64,000 bases of DNA. Origin: Vanilla planifolia. Taxonomy: Eukaryota > Streptophyta > Magnoliopsida > Asparagales > Orchidaceae. How positions within the stretch are numbered: the first letter of the stretch is position 1; each line of letters opens with the position of its first letter. Below the pieces are notes generated by a model. The model saw only the letters and a list, made by a program, of their open reading frames with translations. It did no database searches and had not been told where the DNA came from. The DNA lies in the NCBI GenBank assembly GCA_023846275.1, contig CM043875.1, positions 40,268,633 to 40,332,632 of the forward strand. Reading direction: 5' to 3'. This document shows positions 23,946 to 36,119 of this stretch, piece after piece. The translations under genes and the position numbers were made by a program.

Positions 23946-26900
23946 ATGGGTGCATCAGTTCAGGTGAAATTACAAAAGTGGCTTCTTTGAATAATACACA
24001 ATTAAGCCTAATCAGCATTGCACATGCTATTAAAATTGAAATTGCCTTCTGCCTATAAGCCAACAACCATATAATACGACGATATGACTCGACGACGATC
24101 TGAAGCGGACATCAGTACTGAGATAAGAGAGCCAGTGACAGGTGCAGATGGAGGCAGACAAGTCTGAGTTGGAGACGGCTGCCCACACACTAAAACAGTT
24201 TGACATTGATTTCTATCATTTTTTTTTGGGAAGAAAGGGAGTTTTTAATAGGGAATCTCTGCTTTTTTTTAGAAAAAAAAAAGTTAAATAAATAAATTAA
24301 GTAGCATTTTGAAATTAAAAAAATATATATTTTTTATGTTTTTTGTAAAACAAAATCACAAAAAATCATTTTGCAAGAATGCTATTTAAAATTTCAGTTA
24401 TCGTATGCATGGCCAACCTAATTGCCTGATCTATTGAAGTGCATGACAACAATTTGGTCGACCTTTGAAAGAAGATTCCTTGACCTCTTGTGATCGTAGG
24501 AAACCAAAAGAGGAAGCCTTGGCGAAAATAAAAGAATTAAATACCTTAGTTAGAAAATTAGAAATAATCGATGAATTTTAGACCAAATTAATTTTTTTAA
24601 CTTATTTCAAATTCATTTTAACATAATTTTTTTTAACTATTTTTTAAAAGATTTTGAATCAATTAATACCTTCACTATAAAGAAGATAATGTTAAACTTT
24701 TTGAAAGATGTTTTTCTTTCATTAGAATTATATCAATATAAATATTAATATATCAGGTTATAAATATATAAAATATAATTGTGCTATTTATTAGGTTTTA
24801 TTTTATTTTATATCCTAATCACAACCTTGAGCAAACTTATCTTATAAATCCATGAGTGATAAATAAGGAAATTTTAGTTTGATTTTCATTAGCTTGTCTA
24901 AGATATCATTTCTTTTGGTGTTTGGGAGAGTTCTTTGATAATCATGTTAGTACCTTAAAATTATTCTTATTTTATTATTTATTAAATTAAATAATTACAT
25001 ATGCTTTTCTTTAATTATGTCTAAATCACTTTAATTTCACTTTGATCTAATTAAACAATAAATGAACAAAAATATTTTAGTATTTTAATCGTATCTTTAA
25101 TTTACCATGTCTCTTTGGCATAACCAAATAAAAAATTTATAGAATATTAATAACATAATTAATGCACTAAAAATACTATTATTGTTGCAAATAAAAAACT
25201 AGGTTGGATGAAAATTATATTTGTTAATATTAAAAGATTAGTTAATATGATTAGCATAGTCATATCATTAATCCTTAAAAATCATTAAAACACTAATTAT
25301 GGCTTCTATGGAAATGAAAGGGTTATGACACCTTTATTTGAAGGTTTATTTTATTTTTGTAAGTTTCTTGAGTTGTTAAAAAGAATAAAAATTTTTTTAT
25401 TACTATGATATAAATGTTTTTAGAGACTAAAAGTTAATTGAATAATTTTTATTGCTAAACTATAGATGTCTATCAAATAATTAAAATGATAAAGTTTAAA
25501 TAACTAAATGGTAAAAAAAATTGGTTAGATATTTCATATGAGGAACAAAGTTTAGAAGAAAAGTTCTCATTTGATCACATGAAATAATTATTATGAGATA
25601 AATGTTATCTTAGATGTCATTCTCAGAGATGACATTTATAATTATATATATTAAAGTAAGTGAATTCTATTTTGTTAGAATATTTAAATACATTTGAAGA
25701 TTTAATAACTAAGACAAATTGTATCAATAAGCATTGAAAATCAACCAAAATATTTACCTTAAGAATTAGGTATGAGATCAAACGAGAATTTGAGTTGCAT
25801 TAATCCTTAAATACTTGAAGATACTAGTAACATAACTCAATTAGGGAAGAGATTCCAAATATTTATACTTATAAATTTCAAATTTAAATTACTAAGCTCA
25901 TCTATGAGAAGCCTAATTTATTTCTTTATCTGGAATTTAGTTATAGATATCATTAGAAACAATCACTAGAACAAAACAAAATTTTTTTCATAAATATGAG
26001 AATATAAGCTATTAAAGTTGTCAGTACATGACTGACTTAAAAGATTTAAATCCTAAAGATACACTATAAAATTACTTATAAGAGCTTTTATTTAAGATAA
26101 AAGAAAAGGTTATTTCTCTTACTAATAAGAAAAAAAAACATAAAGGAGAAGTATATTGGTTTTAAAAAAAATCGAACCCCTTAGCAATAAGAATGAAAAG
26201 TTAGAAGAAAAAGAAATAGATTTAAAAGAAATTGAAATGATCCATAACGTTTATCATAAGAATCTTAAAAAATTTTAAAAACATCTAAGCATAATATTAC
26301 CTCTTTTTATGTACATGCAAATTAATTTTTCTTGTATGCTTAATTTAACAAATTAAGTCTAATTTTATTAAATATGTTAAATCAGTGAAATAAATTTAGT
26401 CTCTTTAGAAATTTGAAGAAAATGATCAATTATTAATATATAATTACTAAGAGAGTTATATTCTTCTAAAATTACAAAATTTTTATGTGTGGTCATTTAA
26501 ACTATATGAGAATATGAATACTACTAAACATATTTTAGATTTTTTTATCATATATATTTCATAAAAATATATTTAGTATTAATTCCTTTTACTTAATAAA
26601 AGACTAGTACATGAAAAAGATTTACAAACAAATTTTATTAATGACAAATCTAATTAATGACAAATCTAATTAATGATTATTAAATATTTTTCTTAAGTAG
26701 TTTAATTTATATATTTTATTTGACTTTATTTTTATAAGTTTTATTATTTTTTTAAATTTTTAGATGTATTAGAAGCATCTTCCTTTGATATTATTATCAC
26801 AAAGAAGGTCTTGGAGAGGTTGATGTTGAACTTGTTAAGGATACATTTGAAGAACAACTCCATGAGATAGATTATTTGTTAGTTAGGTAGACTAATGTAA

Positions 26901-27055
26901 GAGACTACAACTAGATTATGTTTTGAGCTAATACAATCAATGCATTTCTTAGTTATCTTATTTAGTTGCACTTTGAGTAATTAAGAAGTTGTAATAAGTA
27001 GTTCATTCTTTTTGTAGGCTCAAACTCTTTCTATGACTCATATTTCAAGTCTTGT
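23946..27055. other. Mostly AT-rich intergenic DNA
   Basis: The GC-balanced stretch continues to about 24200 (runs such as CGACGATATGACTCGACGAC). After that the sequence is A/T-rich with no coding motif. Near 26810-26870 a short plus-strand stretch reads GLGEVDVELVKDTFEEQLHE, which may be transposon-derived, but I cannot assign it. Confidence 0.4.
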
Positions 27056-27059
27056 AGAT

Positions 27060-27585
27060 CCTATAACATATTTTATTATCACAGTCTTGACATTCAGACA
27101 TGTGGAGGTCACATCTCTAAGCACTCACGATACCTAAAAGTGAAGTATCTTATCTCAACATCACTGTTCTCATCCCCTAATGCCAACGTCTTATGATAGA
27201 AAGGTATAATTTTCTTGAAATTCTAAAGTCTCATCTATTAGTGTCTATGACACCAGGAAATAAAGTATCTTATCTTCACTAATCTTGTTCCCTAATATCA
27301 ACATCTTATGTTGACAAAAAATAAGATAGTTGGTTATACTAAAGTCTTATTTTTAAGTATCCATGACACAGAATTAAAGAATATAATAATCACTAATATT
27401 GCCCTTTAATGCCAATATGTTATGCTAGTGAGAAACGAGGCATTCAATCATGCAAGAGTCCAATCTTTAACTACTTATAATATTAAAAGTTAGATATCTC
27501 ATCATCATTAATCAAGGTGCTTTGATGTGCCATGGCCTCACATTAGAGTACCACGACACTAAAAGTGATGTATATAACATATCAT
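27060..27585. repeat. Minisatellite, about 115-bp unit, 4+ copies
   Basis: Unit starts at about 27128, 27247, 27363, 27476 and 27554 share an ATGACAC / ATAATATTAAAAG-like head. This is followed by TATCTTATCT or a variant, CACTAAT-TTG, CCCTAATGCCAA or CCCTAATATCAA, and CTTATG. Spacings are 119, 116, 113 and 78 bp, so the last copy is partial. Units are diverged but keep block order. No reading frame is maintained across units. Confidence 0.8.
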
Positions 27586-27726
27586 ATTTATCATTTTGTT
27601 GTTAAATAGGTTCATTCTCTTTCTTCGACTAAAATAGCTTATTTTCTTCTTTTTCTTTTTATTTTATTTTCTTTTATCTTATCATGTATTCTAATTTCTA
27701 GCAACATATAACTCAATCTATACGTG

Positions 27727-27772
27727 TTTATGTGTGTGTGTGCTTGCACGTGTGTATACACACACACATAAA
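27727..27772. repeat. (GT)n/(AC)n perfect inverted repeat
   Basis: TTTATGTGTGTGTG (27727-27740) and its exact reverse complement CACACACACATAAA (27759-27772) flank an 18-base spacer. Alternating purine-pyrimidine arms of this kind can extrude as a cruciform or adopt Z-DNA. The arms are certain; any function is not. Confidence 0.85.
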
Positions 27773-28859
27773 TTAATTATAATAAGCTATAATAAAATCC
27801 AAATATATGAAGAAAATATTATGTCATACATGTAAATGCTCACATTATCATGCATTTCACAATAATGATAAGGATTTTTTAACAACCCACTAAAATCAAA
27901 ATTAATCGATTTGTCTACTTGTTGGCTCTAAGAAACCTCTATCATTATTTTTTTATTTATTAGTTATCATTTGTATACACAATTCATATTCACACTCATC
28001 AATAATAAATTAATTTTTATTAAGAAAGCACTTCAAAAACTCTTCTAATGCATACACTAATAATTTTCTTCATTTCATATTTTTATCATTATATCATATG
28101 ATACGATCACCCATATTGTACTATAAGATCATGTCTTATTCATCATTTTACCTCGATATCATATAGTCTTTTTAGAATACTCTTCGTATAATTGGATCAT
28201 ACAAATCCAAGTAACCTATTACACTAATATGATCCTCTCAAATATTAAATTAAACAAGTAATCAAATCAAAAGATTTCTTAATTATGCCTATTTTATAAG
28301 TTAAGTAGTTAGTCATACTACTATGATACTTGGTAGATTCTTTTTTCATATTAAGGTTGAAAGCCTTTAGTTGCTCCAATTACCAAGGTCATACAAGTAT
28401 GATGTAAACAATCATTTTGTATGATTATTGTAGTTTGAAACTACAACAACCTCAAATAACTCCAATTAAATTTTTAATTTACACAAATCACCTCCTTAAC
28501 TCCATGTAGAGTGATACTTTAAGAAGAAAACTTAGACGTGATCATTACAATTCTATACACTTTCTATAAAACAAAGCTAAAAGATATTTCTCTTTATAAA
28601 CTTTTCTCTTAATTTTTCAATCTATTTATTTTTTTGGCAAAGAATTACTGAGATTTCATTCCTTTCTCCTCTCTAACTCTCCTTTCTCTTTTTTTTTGGC
28701 CTTCTCTTGTAGTTTCTAAACTCAACAAATGTCTTTCAAGTTTGGAAGAAAAAATTATTTGTTTCTTAAATAAAAATATTAAATTAATATTTAATAATTG
28801 TTTAATCTTTAATAATTTATATAAAATTCAAATCACCTCTAAAAATAATACAAATCTAT

Positions 28860-30360
28860 TGTAAAATTCTCGATTATGAAATCAGGTACGAATCAAAATA
28901 TCACTCAAAATATGTCAAAATTTTAAAAATTAAATTATTTTAAAATATAAAAATAAATATAAAATTAAATAATACTTGTTGAGATCAATCCAATGATATT
29001 TATTTTTTATTAATCAAAGTTCATTTGAAATTTTTGTGAATTATTAAAATTAATAAGTATAAATACATACATACATACATACATATATACTCATATATTG
29101 TTTTTTTTTACCAAAAATAGCTCTTTTTGTCCTAACCACATGCTTGACGTGAACCCTACAAAGGGTTTCAAGCTTGCTAACTAGAAGTTTCGTTGTAGAG
29201 CTACTTTGCCAACAATGAAGATAACAATTGTTATCATCATTTTAAGGGAATAAAAGACTTGTGACCAATTTGTACCATCAGGGACCTCATGTATGTAAGA
29301 AAAGCCAAAACCCTAAAATCCTTTTTATTCTATAATATTTAACCTGGAATTTATAAGATTCTAAACAAAAGTTATTATAGGAGATCTTAATTAGAGTTTT
29401 ATATTATTGTTTGAAAGATTTAAGGAAAAACATTAACAATAAGGAAAATTGGGATTTTGGGAAAAAGACAAAAACAAAAAAGGAGAAAGAAAATATGTCA
29501 TTTTTGTGATTAAGAAGTAAGTTATGCAAGTTACTTTGACAATTTGAAAATTTTTAATTTGTATAAAAATTTATAAATTATGTTGAGAAAATTATAATTG
29601 ATAAGTTAAAATTGACAAGCAAGAAAAGTTGAATAGCTACAAATTAATCTTGAAGAATGAGAAAAATTATAAAATAAGTACTCTAACATAAATATTATAT
29701 ATGTACCTTATATATTATTGATTATAAAAATTAAGATATTATATATGAATTCTATACAAAGTATGTGATATCCATAAATTGATATAATTTTAGTTTATAT
29801 AAATATGTAGATACTCTAACATAAATATTATATACATATATCTAATATAGTGCTTATTATTAAAATTAAGATCTTATATATTAAGTAAATACTCTATCAT
29901 AAATATTATATTTGTATGTTAGATATAGTATTGATTAATAAATTTAAGACCTTGTATGTGAATTCTAAACAAATCATGTGATATTGATGAACTTATGTAG
30001 TGCTATTTTTTATTACTATATAAAAATTTGTACTTGTAATTAAAAATAGGCACACTAACATAAATATTAAATTGATTTATCTTATGTATTGTTGATTATT
30101 GAAAGTAATATTGTGCATATAAATTTGTACAGAGCATGTGACACTTATTTAATGATATAATATTATTATATGTGATTGCATGATAATTTATATTGATAAT
30201 TAGATGTATGATTTTTAATATTAATAAAGTATAAATATAAAATTATTTGGCATGATTAACTATGTAAGTATAACATTGATATGCTAATGTAAAGACATGT
30301 ATCGAATGAATTACTATAAAAAATCAAGATTGTACATGTGAAAATAAATTAAGAGAATTC
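28860..30360 (+). repeat. Gypsy-type LTR-like sequence, plus orientation
   Basis: The segment starts TGTAAAATTCTCGATTATG, then GGTACGAATCAAAATATC, a familiar type of plant Ty3/gypsy LTR start. It aligns in ordered blocks with the reverse complement of 37770-38817: the GTAC-AATCAAAATATC head, GTTCATTTGAAATTTTT, GAAGTAAGTTAT, the TACTCTAA-ATAAATATT repeats, and ACATGTGAAAATAAAT. It also contains an ACAT(n) run at about 29063-29088. No internal gypsy genes follow directly, so it may be a solo LTR. The right end is uncertain. Confidence 0.6.
29675..30100 (+). repeat. Degenerate minisatellite inside LTR
   Basis: TACTCTAACATAAATATTATA or a close variant recurs at about 29679, 29812, 29886 and 30047, each followed by a TATTGATTAT-AAA-TTAAGAT-TTATAT block. 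Spacing varies (133, 74, 161 bp). At least one copy is present in the inverted partner LTR, so it belongs to the LTR family rather than to this locus. Confidence 0.65.
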
Positions 30361-32400
30361 TCATCATGAAGTGACTAATGGCTAATCGATCATATTATTA
30401 AGATTTGTTACAAAGATATAGCCATGAAAAAATATGCAAAAAATTGAGCATGATTATGCATAAAAATATGATATGATAAATCAATAAATGAGATTTCTAT
30501 TATAATTAAGTAAATTAAAATAAGAACACTGATTGACTACCTTGAGAGGGAAATGAAGCAACAACACTGATTATTATACTATTTACTTAGTTATGTGAAA
30601 ACAAATGTTGATAAATAAAACTATATTAAAAAAGATTGAAAATATAATAAGTTACATTTGCTTATTATTTCTTTAAAGATTGTGGCATGCTTATCTTTTA
30701 TAATATATCGTACTTCTTTTATATTATAACGTGAATGAGACTTTGCTTGCTTACATACTATGATTAATATTTATGATTAGACCATACATACGATCATCTC
30801 AAATTATTACTTATTTTACATATTTATTTATTACTAGAGATAGCTTAATAAGTTAGTGATGGTTAGCTTAACTTTTCTTTGATACTAATATTTTAGGTAT
30901 ATTATAATTACAACAAAAGAAAATTATCCATAAGAATAAATCATAAGAAAATAAAACAACAGAGGTTTATACTATAAGAGTATGCTGGATGACTTATTAA
31001 TCATATGGTAAATTCAATGTTGTAGATGTATGCAAAAATCGGTTGTACTATTATAAAAAATTATAAAAACTATAAAATAAGATTGTTGTGATGGTTTCAA
31101 TTATTTACAATTGTTTGATTTGGTTATTTACTATTAAAAATTATAGATATAAAGTACGTGGTTGTCAAATTATGGACATAAATATTATATTGATATATTT
31201 ATAAATTAAAAAAATAGATAAAATTTAAGAGATTTTATTTGTTTGAATTTTAAAATTTGGGAGAAAATAAATTAAATATGTGATGAAAATAAGAGATGTC
31301 ATATTTGTGATATCAAAATATGAACTAAGTTTAATAAATAAATAGAGTTTATGATACAGAAGAAAAAAAGGAGAATATCATACACATACTTACAAATTAT
31401 TCACAATGAGAATTTAGTAATTGTATGCTCAAATATAAAACCTGGTAACTATCATCTCAACATGCCTTTTGATATACTCATAAATCAACATATTTTTAAA
31501 TTGTTTTTTAATATAAAATTTTATTGTAGAGATAAATGTTTACATCATATAATATTTATTATAAGATTGGTTAAAAATGTATTTGCCAATTGATCTTTGT
31601 GCTAGTTTGAGCTAGTCCTTAATAATTTGTTGCAATTTGTAGATGTCAATGATGTTCATCTAGTTCATTAGTTGATGCCCTTTTAACCTTTCCATTTCAT
31701 TAGGGTGATATGGCATAGAATTGCTAACATAACTATGAGTTGATTAAAGATAGCATATGGTGAATCGAAGGATTATGCTACATGAGAAATGTTTGAGGGA
31801 GGTTGATGATTTGGTAATACCAAATGGTATATCATATTTGATTGAAAAAAAGAGATCACCACTTGGAGGACCAATGGGTCCACTGGGAGAAAGAATAAAG
31901 TAGACATATTGAACAGATAAAATTGATCAGGTTACTAGCTTAATTTCAAAAACAAAATTATGGTCTTGTTCTTGATCATAGTTCGACGTGAAAGTTGGAG
32001 TTGTACGATAATTAAAATTGCACCAATTGCCATGTACCTGGACAATGCAATAAAGAGAGTAGTAATAATAGAACAATATGTATAGATTAGTTTGTTCAAC
32101 ATGAAGAATTCCAATGACAAGACAAAAAGCTTTGTAGTAGATGATGGTAAATTTTTTGAATAATGGAGGCAACATTCGATACAAAGAGGCATATTAGAAA
32201 TATAAATTTAAGAAAATCCTTGTAATTGAAAAGGTGAGTAAAAACTAAGCTTGTGAATAACTGATGTTTCCATGTGTTGGGATCGAAAGGAAATGCCTAC
32301 ATGTTCCTCAGTAGTTGAGAAATAATAAGGTAAATCAATAGAGAAGAGAATTTTGATTTACCTTCAATGATGCATGTTGTTTAAGCTTTCTAAGTCTCCT
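30361..32400. other. AT-rich DNA, a second partial LTR copy possible
   Basis: No gene recognised. 31230-31330 contains AGAAAATAAATTAAATATG and GATGTCATATTTGTGAT strings that echo the middle of the LTR at 29.48-29.52 kb, suggesting another truncated copy. Open frames at 31351-31593 (plus) and 31927-32192 (minus) show no domain. Confidence 0.4.
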
Positions 32401-32479
32401 GGTATGAAGAATTAACGCTTATTTACTAAATTGGTATGGTCCACCACTTTTAAATTTTGTTAAATAGAATAAAGTTACC

Positions 32480-32640
32480 ACACGAAGAGACGCCAAGTTT
32501 TGTTCAAACCAATTCCATACCCTACGGACAACTAAGCAATCCATGAAAAAATGTATACGATCATCTTCATGCTCATGATGTAAGCATTTTGAAGGTAGAT
32601 ATACCCAAACTATCATAGGATAGTAGGGAATAGTAATGAT
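32480..32640 (-). pseudogene. LINE zf-RVT domain relic
   Basis: The minus frame contains LPSKCLHHEHEDDRIHFFMD followed by CLVVRRVWNWFEQNL. This is the C-x-x-x-x-x-E-x-x-x-H-x-F-x-x-C then V-W pattern of the reverse-transcriptase-associated zinc-binding domain at the end of plant LINE ORF2. Its usual second cysteine in the first pair is replaced. It lies downstream of the RT relic on the same strand, as expected. Confidence 0.8.
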
Positions 32641-33035
32641 TAATTGAACAATCACCATAAGAGAATTGAAATCTTGAGGTGAATGCACTTATTTTAGTAG
32701 TTTTTTAGTTTTGGCCCTATATGATTAACTTCTTTCAATAGCTCTTATGCTTTTTTGGAGCAAAACTTCTTTGTTTCCAAAAATGTATTTAACAAGTCCT
32801 TTATATTTCCTACCATAAAATCTCTTTCTCTTGATGGCAAGCCATATTATTTCAATATTCTATACCATATTCGAGACATTCCAACCTTTAGATGAGGGAG
32901 GAAATTATTTGAGCAATTAGCATACCATGCTCTCATGAAGCACACCCATAATGAATTTGAGAAATTAAAAGACCACCATATCTTACACATAAACATGTGT
33001 GCTCTTATAGCTATTCTCTGCTTTCCTAGGATGTT

Positions 33036-34380
33036 CTAATCTTTTAGGAAGGTTATATTTTTATAAGAGACCCAATGAAATCCATTTAGATTTCTAGAAT
33101 AGCTCTGAAAGAATTTAAACATTGTCTTCTCAATGAATTTCACAACACTCTTATGCAAATCTTGCACCATCAACAAGTATGTAGGTATTGAATTTAGTAT
33201 ACTTTTGATAAGGGTCACCCTACCTCCTTTAAATAATCATATGAAGTTCAAACCCTCCACCATTTTGGTAATTTTGTCAATAAGAGACAAGTATATGACC
33301 ACCTTGTTCTTGCCTTTGAAAATCATTCATCCCAATTGCTTAAAAGGTTGAGATCCTTTAGAAATTTAGTCAAGTTCCTAATTAAGTTAAACTTCTCCTT
33401 TGAGGCTTTGATGGATCTTGTAGATGAATTCTTCTCATAGTTATACATTACCTAAAGCCCTATTGATACATCATAACAGATTTTATAAGATTGAATATTT
33501 AAATTTTCCTTCCCAAAGTAAATATTATAATATTTTCTATAAAGAAGAGGTGTGTAATAGGTTGGCATCCTTTGAGTGTAGCAAAATTATCAATTTTCCT
33601 TTGTGGTTTTGCAACTTAATGCCTTGGCTTAGAGCTTCAATTGCCCTAATGAAAAGTGAAAGGAAAAAGGGGTCTCCTTTCTTCATCCCTTGACTAACTC
33701 AGAGAAAGTCATGAGGGTTATCATTTATCAACATAGAGAATAAGCTAAAATAAAGATAGTTTTTTGCTAGTTTAATGAAATATTTCTGGAACCCAAATGA
33801 ACCCAATAGTTTAAACAAAAATTACCAATTGAGCATATCAAAATCTGATTACATGTCCAATTTAACAATGACAATGTCCTTTATTTTTATGATTGATGCT
33901 ACTGACCATTTCTTGTACCATTAGAATATTGTCACTTAAGGTTTTTGTCCTTAACAAAAGTCATGTATTATGGGGAGATTACATCCTACAAAATAGAAGT
34001 AGCTTTAATGGCCAATATGTTTTGTAAAAATACTACTTACAAGGTTGCATGGGAAAATAGAATGTGAAAAAAAATTGAATATTATTTTTCTAAAAATTTT
34101 ACTTACAAAATTAAATAGTATCAGTCTCATGGCCAATATTTTTAATCTTACTTACAAACTTAGATTGAGCAAACTAACTCAAACTTTAGAATCAAGACAA
34201 TCCATGTGCTTGTGATAAAATGTGGGATTGGTTCCCTCTTAAAGAAATATTGAGCCACTTCCAATTGGTCCTACATAATAATGTCCAGCATTTCTTGCAA
34301 AATTTTCCAATTAATCCATCTAGTCCTATTGTGTTATAGCAATTCAAACCTTCCACCACCTTGTTTAGCTCATCCATGGT
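33036..34380 (-). pseudogene. LINE reverse transcriptase relic
   Basis: At 34192-34377 the minus strand reads MDELNKVVEGLNCYNTIGLD and GLIGKFCKKCW, the N-terminal RT block (A-P-G-P-D-G-x-x-x-x-F-x-x-x-C-W), decayed. Near 33650 the L-S-P-x-x-F block is faintly seen. At 33036-33290 a well-preserved stretch includes SLIDKITKMVEGLNF, FKGGRVTLIKSILNSIPTYL and KSVVKFIEKTMFKFF, the conserved thumb region of plant LINE RT. Multiple stops prevent any product. The F-x-D-D active site could not be located with confidence. Confidence 0.85.
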
Positions 34381-34979
34381 TACCTCCTTTAGAAGTACAT
34401 CATATTGATATCGTGTGATTAAATAAGGAATGAATTAAAATATGTTTTATTGAGCCCCCTCATTATATACCTCATTTGTTATAATTAGGAAATTTTAATA
34501 ATATTGAATAGCCTCAAAAATAATTTTCTTATCCCCCTTATATCTAATTGCCTTCCCTATTTTGTATTTTGTTGATAAATAGTTTTGTTCTTTGGCCATA
34601 ATAGTGGAGTGAAAGAATATGGTGTTGGACTCTCCTTCCCATAGCCACTTTGCACTTGCTTATTGTTTCCAAAACTGTTCCTCCTTAGCCTAATTTATAA
34701 TGATATTAGCTTGTGCATTTGAGCACTTCATATTATTTTCCTCAGATGGGTTTTTGTCATATAACTCTTCCATTTTTCTAGCTATTTCCTTTGGTTTTAT
34801 TTGATTATAAAAATGTTACCAAATGTATCTTGGTTCCACAATTTTAAACACCATTTTAGCCTTCTTAGTTTAGTGCCAAATTTGAACATGTTAGATGTTA
34901 GTAAAGGAATGTCCTAACTTTCTTTTATTGTATCTTTAAAGGTTTTGTGTTTCAACCACATATGCATACACCTAAAGTG

Positions 34980-35570
34980 ATGCAACCTCTTTTATCAAGA
35001 ATTATGCACTTGCAACATGTTGGGCATGTGATTAGACAATAGCATGTTGTACAAAAATTAGGAAACTTATATAGCCAAGTTACATTGCATAACAATCTAC
35101 CTAGATGCTTCCATACAAGAGAACCATTCTTTTTTCGTTCCATGTAAATGGACTACCAAGATCTTGTGGTTGAATTAAGAAGGCTATCTTAATAAACTAT
35201 TGAAAATCTTCCATTGCAACAATGCTCTATAAGCCTTGACCCTTATATTTCTTTGAAGTGGTTAAAACATTGAAATCACCTCTCATTAGCTAGGGATTAA
35301 TAGAATTCTATTGTTCATGTAGAAGAAGTTTTGACTTCTTGAATGTTTTGCATATACAATAGAAATAAACATTAGTATTATCCAAATTTACAACATTGAC
35401 CTTTGTAAGAATAGATTGAATCAAGTTACTTACAATGTCTACTTGCAATTAATCACTTCATAGGATCCATATCTTATTTGATTGACTATTTATTTCATGT
35501 TTAAGACCTAATTTCTTGGAGTAATGAAGGATTTTAGTATCAACCATCATTGGTTCTAGTACTACCAAAA
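34980..35570 (-). pseudogene. LINE apurinic endonuclease relic
   Basis: The minus strand carries VLEPMMVDTKI (35527-35570), MRGDFNVL with the invariant G-D-F-N (about 35260-35285), MEDFQ-FIKIAFLIQ, GSPFTWNEKR (about 35127-35160), and KHLGRLLCNVTWLYKFP. In LINE endonucleases these correspond to the L-E-P-K start, the G-D-F-N active-site strand, the G-x-x-F-T-W block and the L-D-R-x-L-x-N-x-x-W block. Stops and frame changes separate them. Order and spacing support one ancestral domain. Confidence 0.83.
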
Positions 35571-35909
35571 AATGAATCTGGTGATTTGCTATGAGTGTCT
35601 TGGCTTTAATGGAAGAGGCATTTTAGTATGACTTAAAAATCTCTCCTATGTTTTTGATCTACCCCTCTTTTCTCTTCTCATTGACAATTCAATGAATCTT
35701 ATACTTGTATCCTCTAACAAAAGCATCACGTTGTGCTTTCATCTCTTAATCCATTGGATGCTTCACTAGTTGAATAATCTCCTACAAGGCTGAGGTTCTA
35801 GGATAACCCAAATTCATCAACAAGTTGGGATCCTAAATAGATTGACTAGCTTTTGCTTTTGAAGCCTTTTCATCCTAAGTGGATTGCATTCATCCTTACT
35901 CTTTAGTTT

Positions 35910-36000
35910 TTGGGTTTTGTATCGACAACATATATATCTAATAAATAAAATAAGCTTTAAAAGAATTTTGGGGGTTTAATTATATGGGCTATTACAATCT
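35910..36000. repeat. Direct repeat flanking gypsy integrase, copy 1
   Basis: Shares ACAACATATATATCTAATA, then AAGAATTTT, GGTTTAATT and TTACAATC with 37058-37146 in the same order and orientation, 1148 bp apart. Its position on both sides of integrase relics suggests LTR fragments of a gypsy element with a large internal deletion. Confidence 0.6.
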
Positions 36001-36119
36001 ACTAATTTTATAAAAATTTATCTTAAAACTTAAAATTATGGGTATTGTTACAACATATCTTATTTCTCTAGATCACACTGAATGTTATAAGATAGATTAG
36101 ATACATATTTTCTCAAAAA

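Larger units (their letters stand above)
32400..35640 (-). mobile_element. L1-type LINE, full domain order, degraded
   Basis: Minus-strand translation gives endonuclease, then reverse transcriptase, then a zinc-ribbon, which is the ORF2 order of plant L1 LINEs. Each domain is recognisable but split by stops and indels. No ORF1 or intact 5' end was found. The upstream end runs into sequence that is repeated beyond a gypsy integrase relic (35910-36000 versus 37058-37146), so the LINE may have inserted into or beside a gypsy element. Confidence 0.85.

Noticed and set aside
27060-27585. CRISPR-like array
   Set aside because: Units are about 115 bp, diverged throughout, without short identical repeats and unique spacers. 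The DNA is plant nuclear.
29063-29088. ATAC/ACAT run as a regulatory element
   Set aside because: A plain tetranucleotide microsatellite within an LTR; nothing supports regulation.
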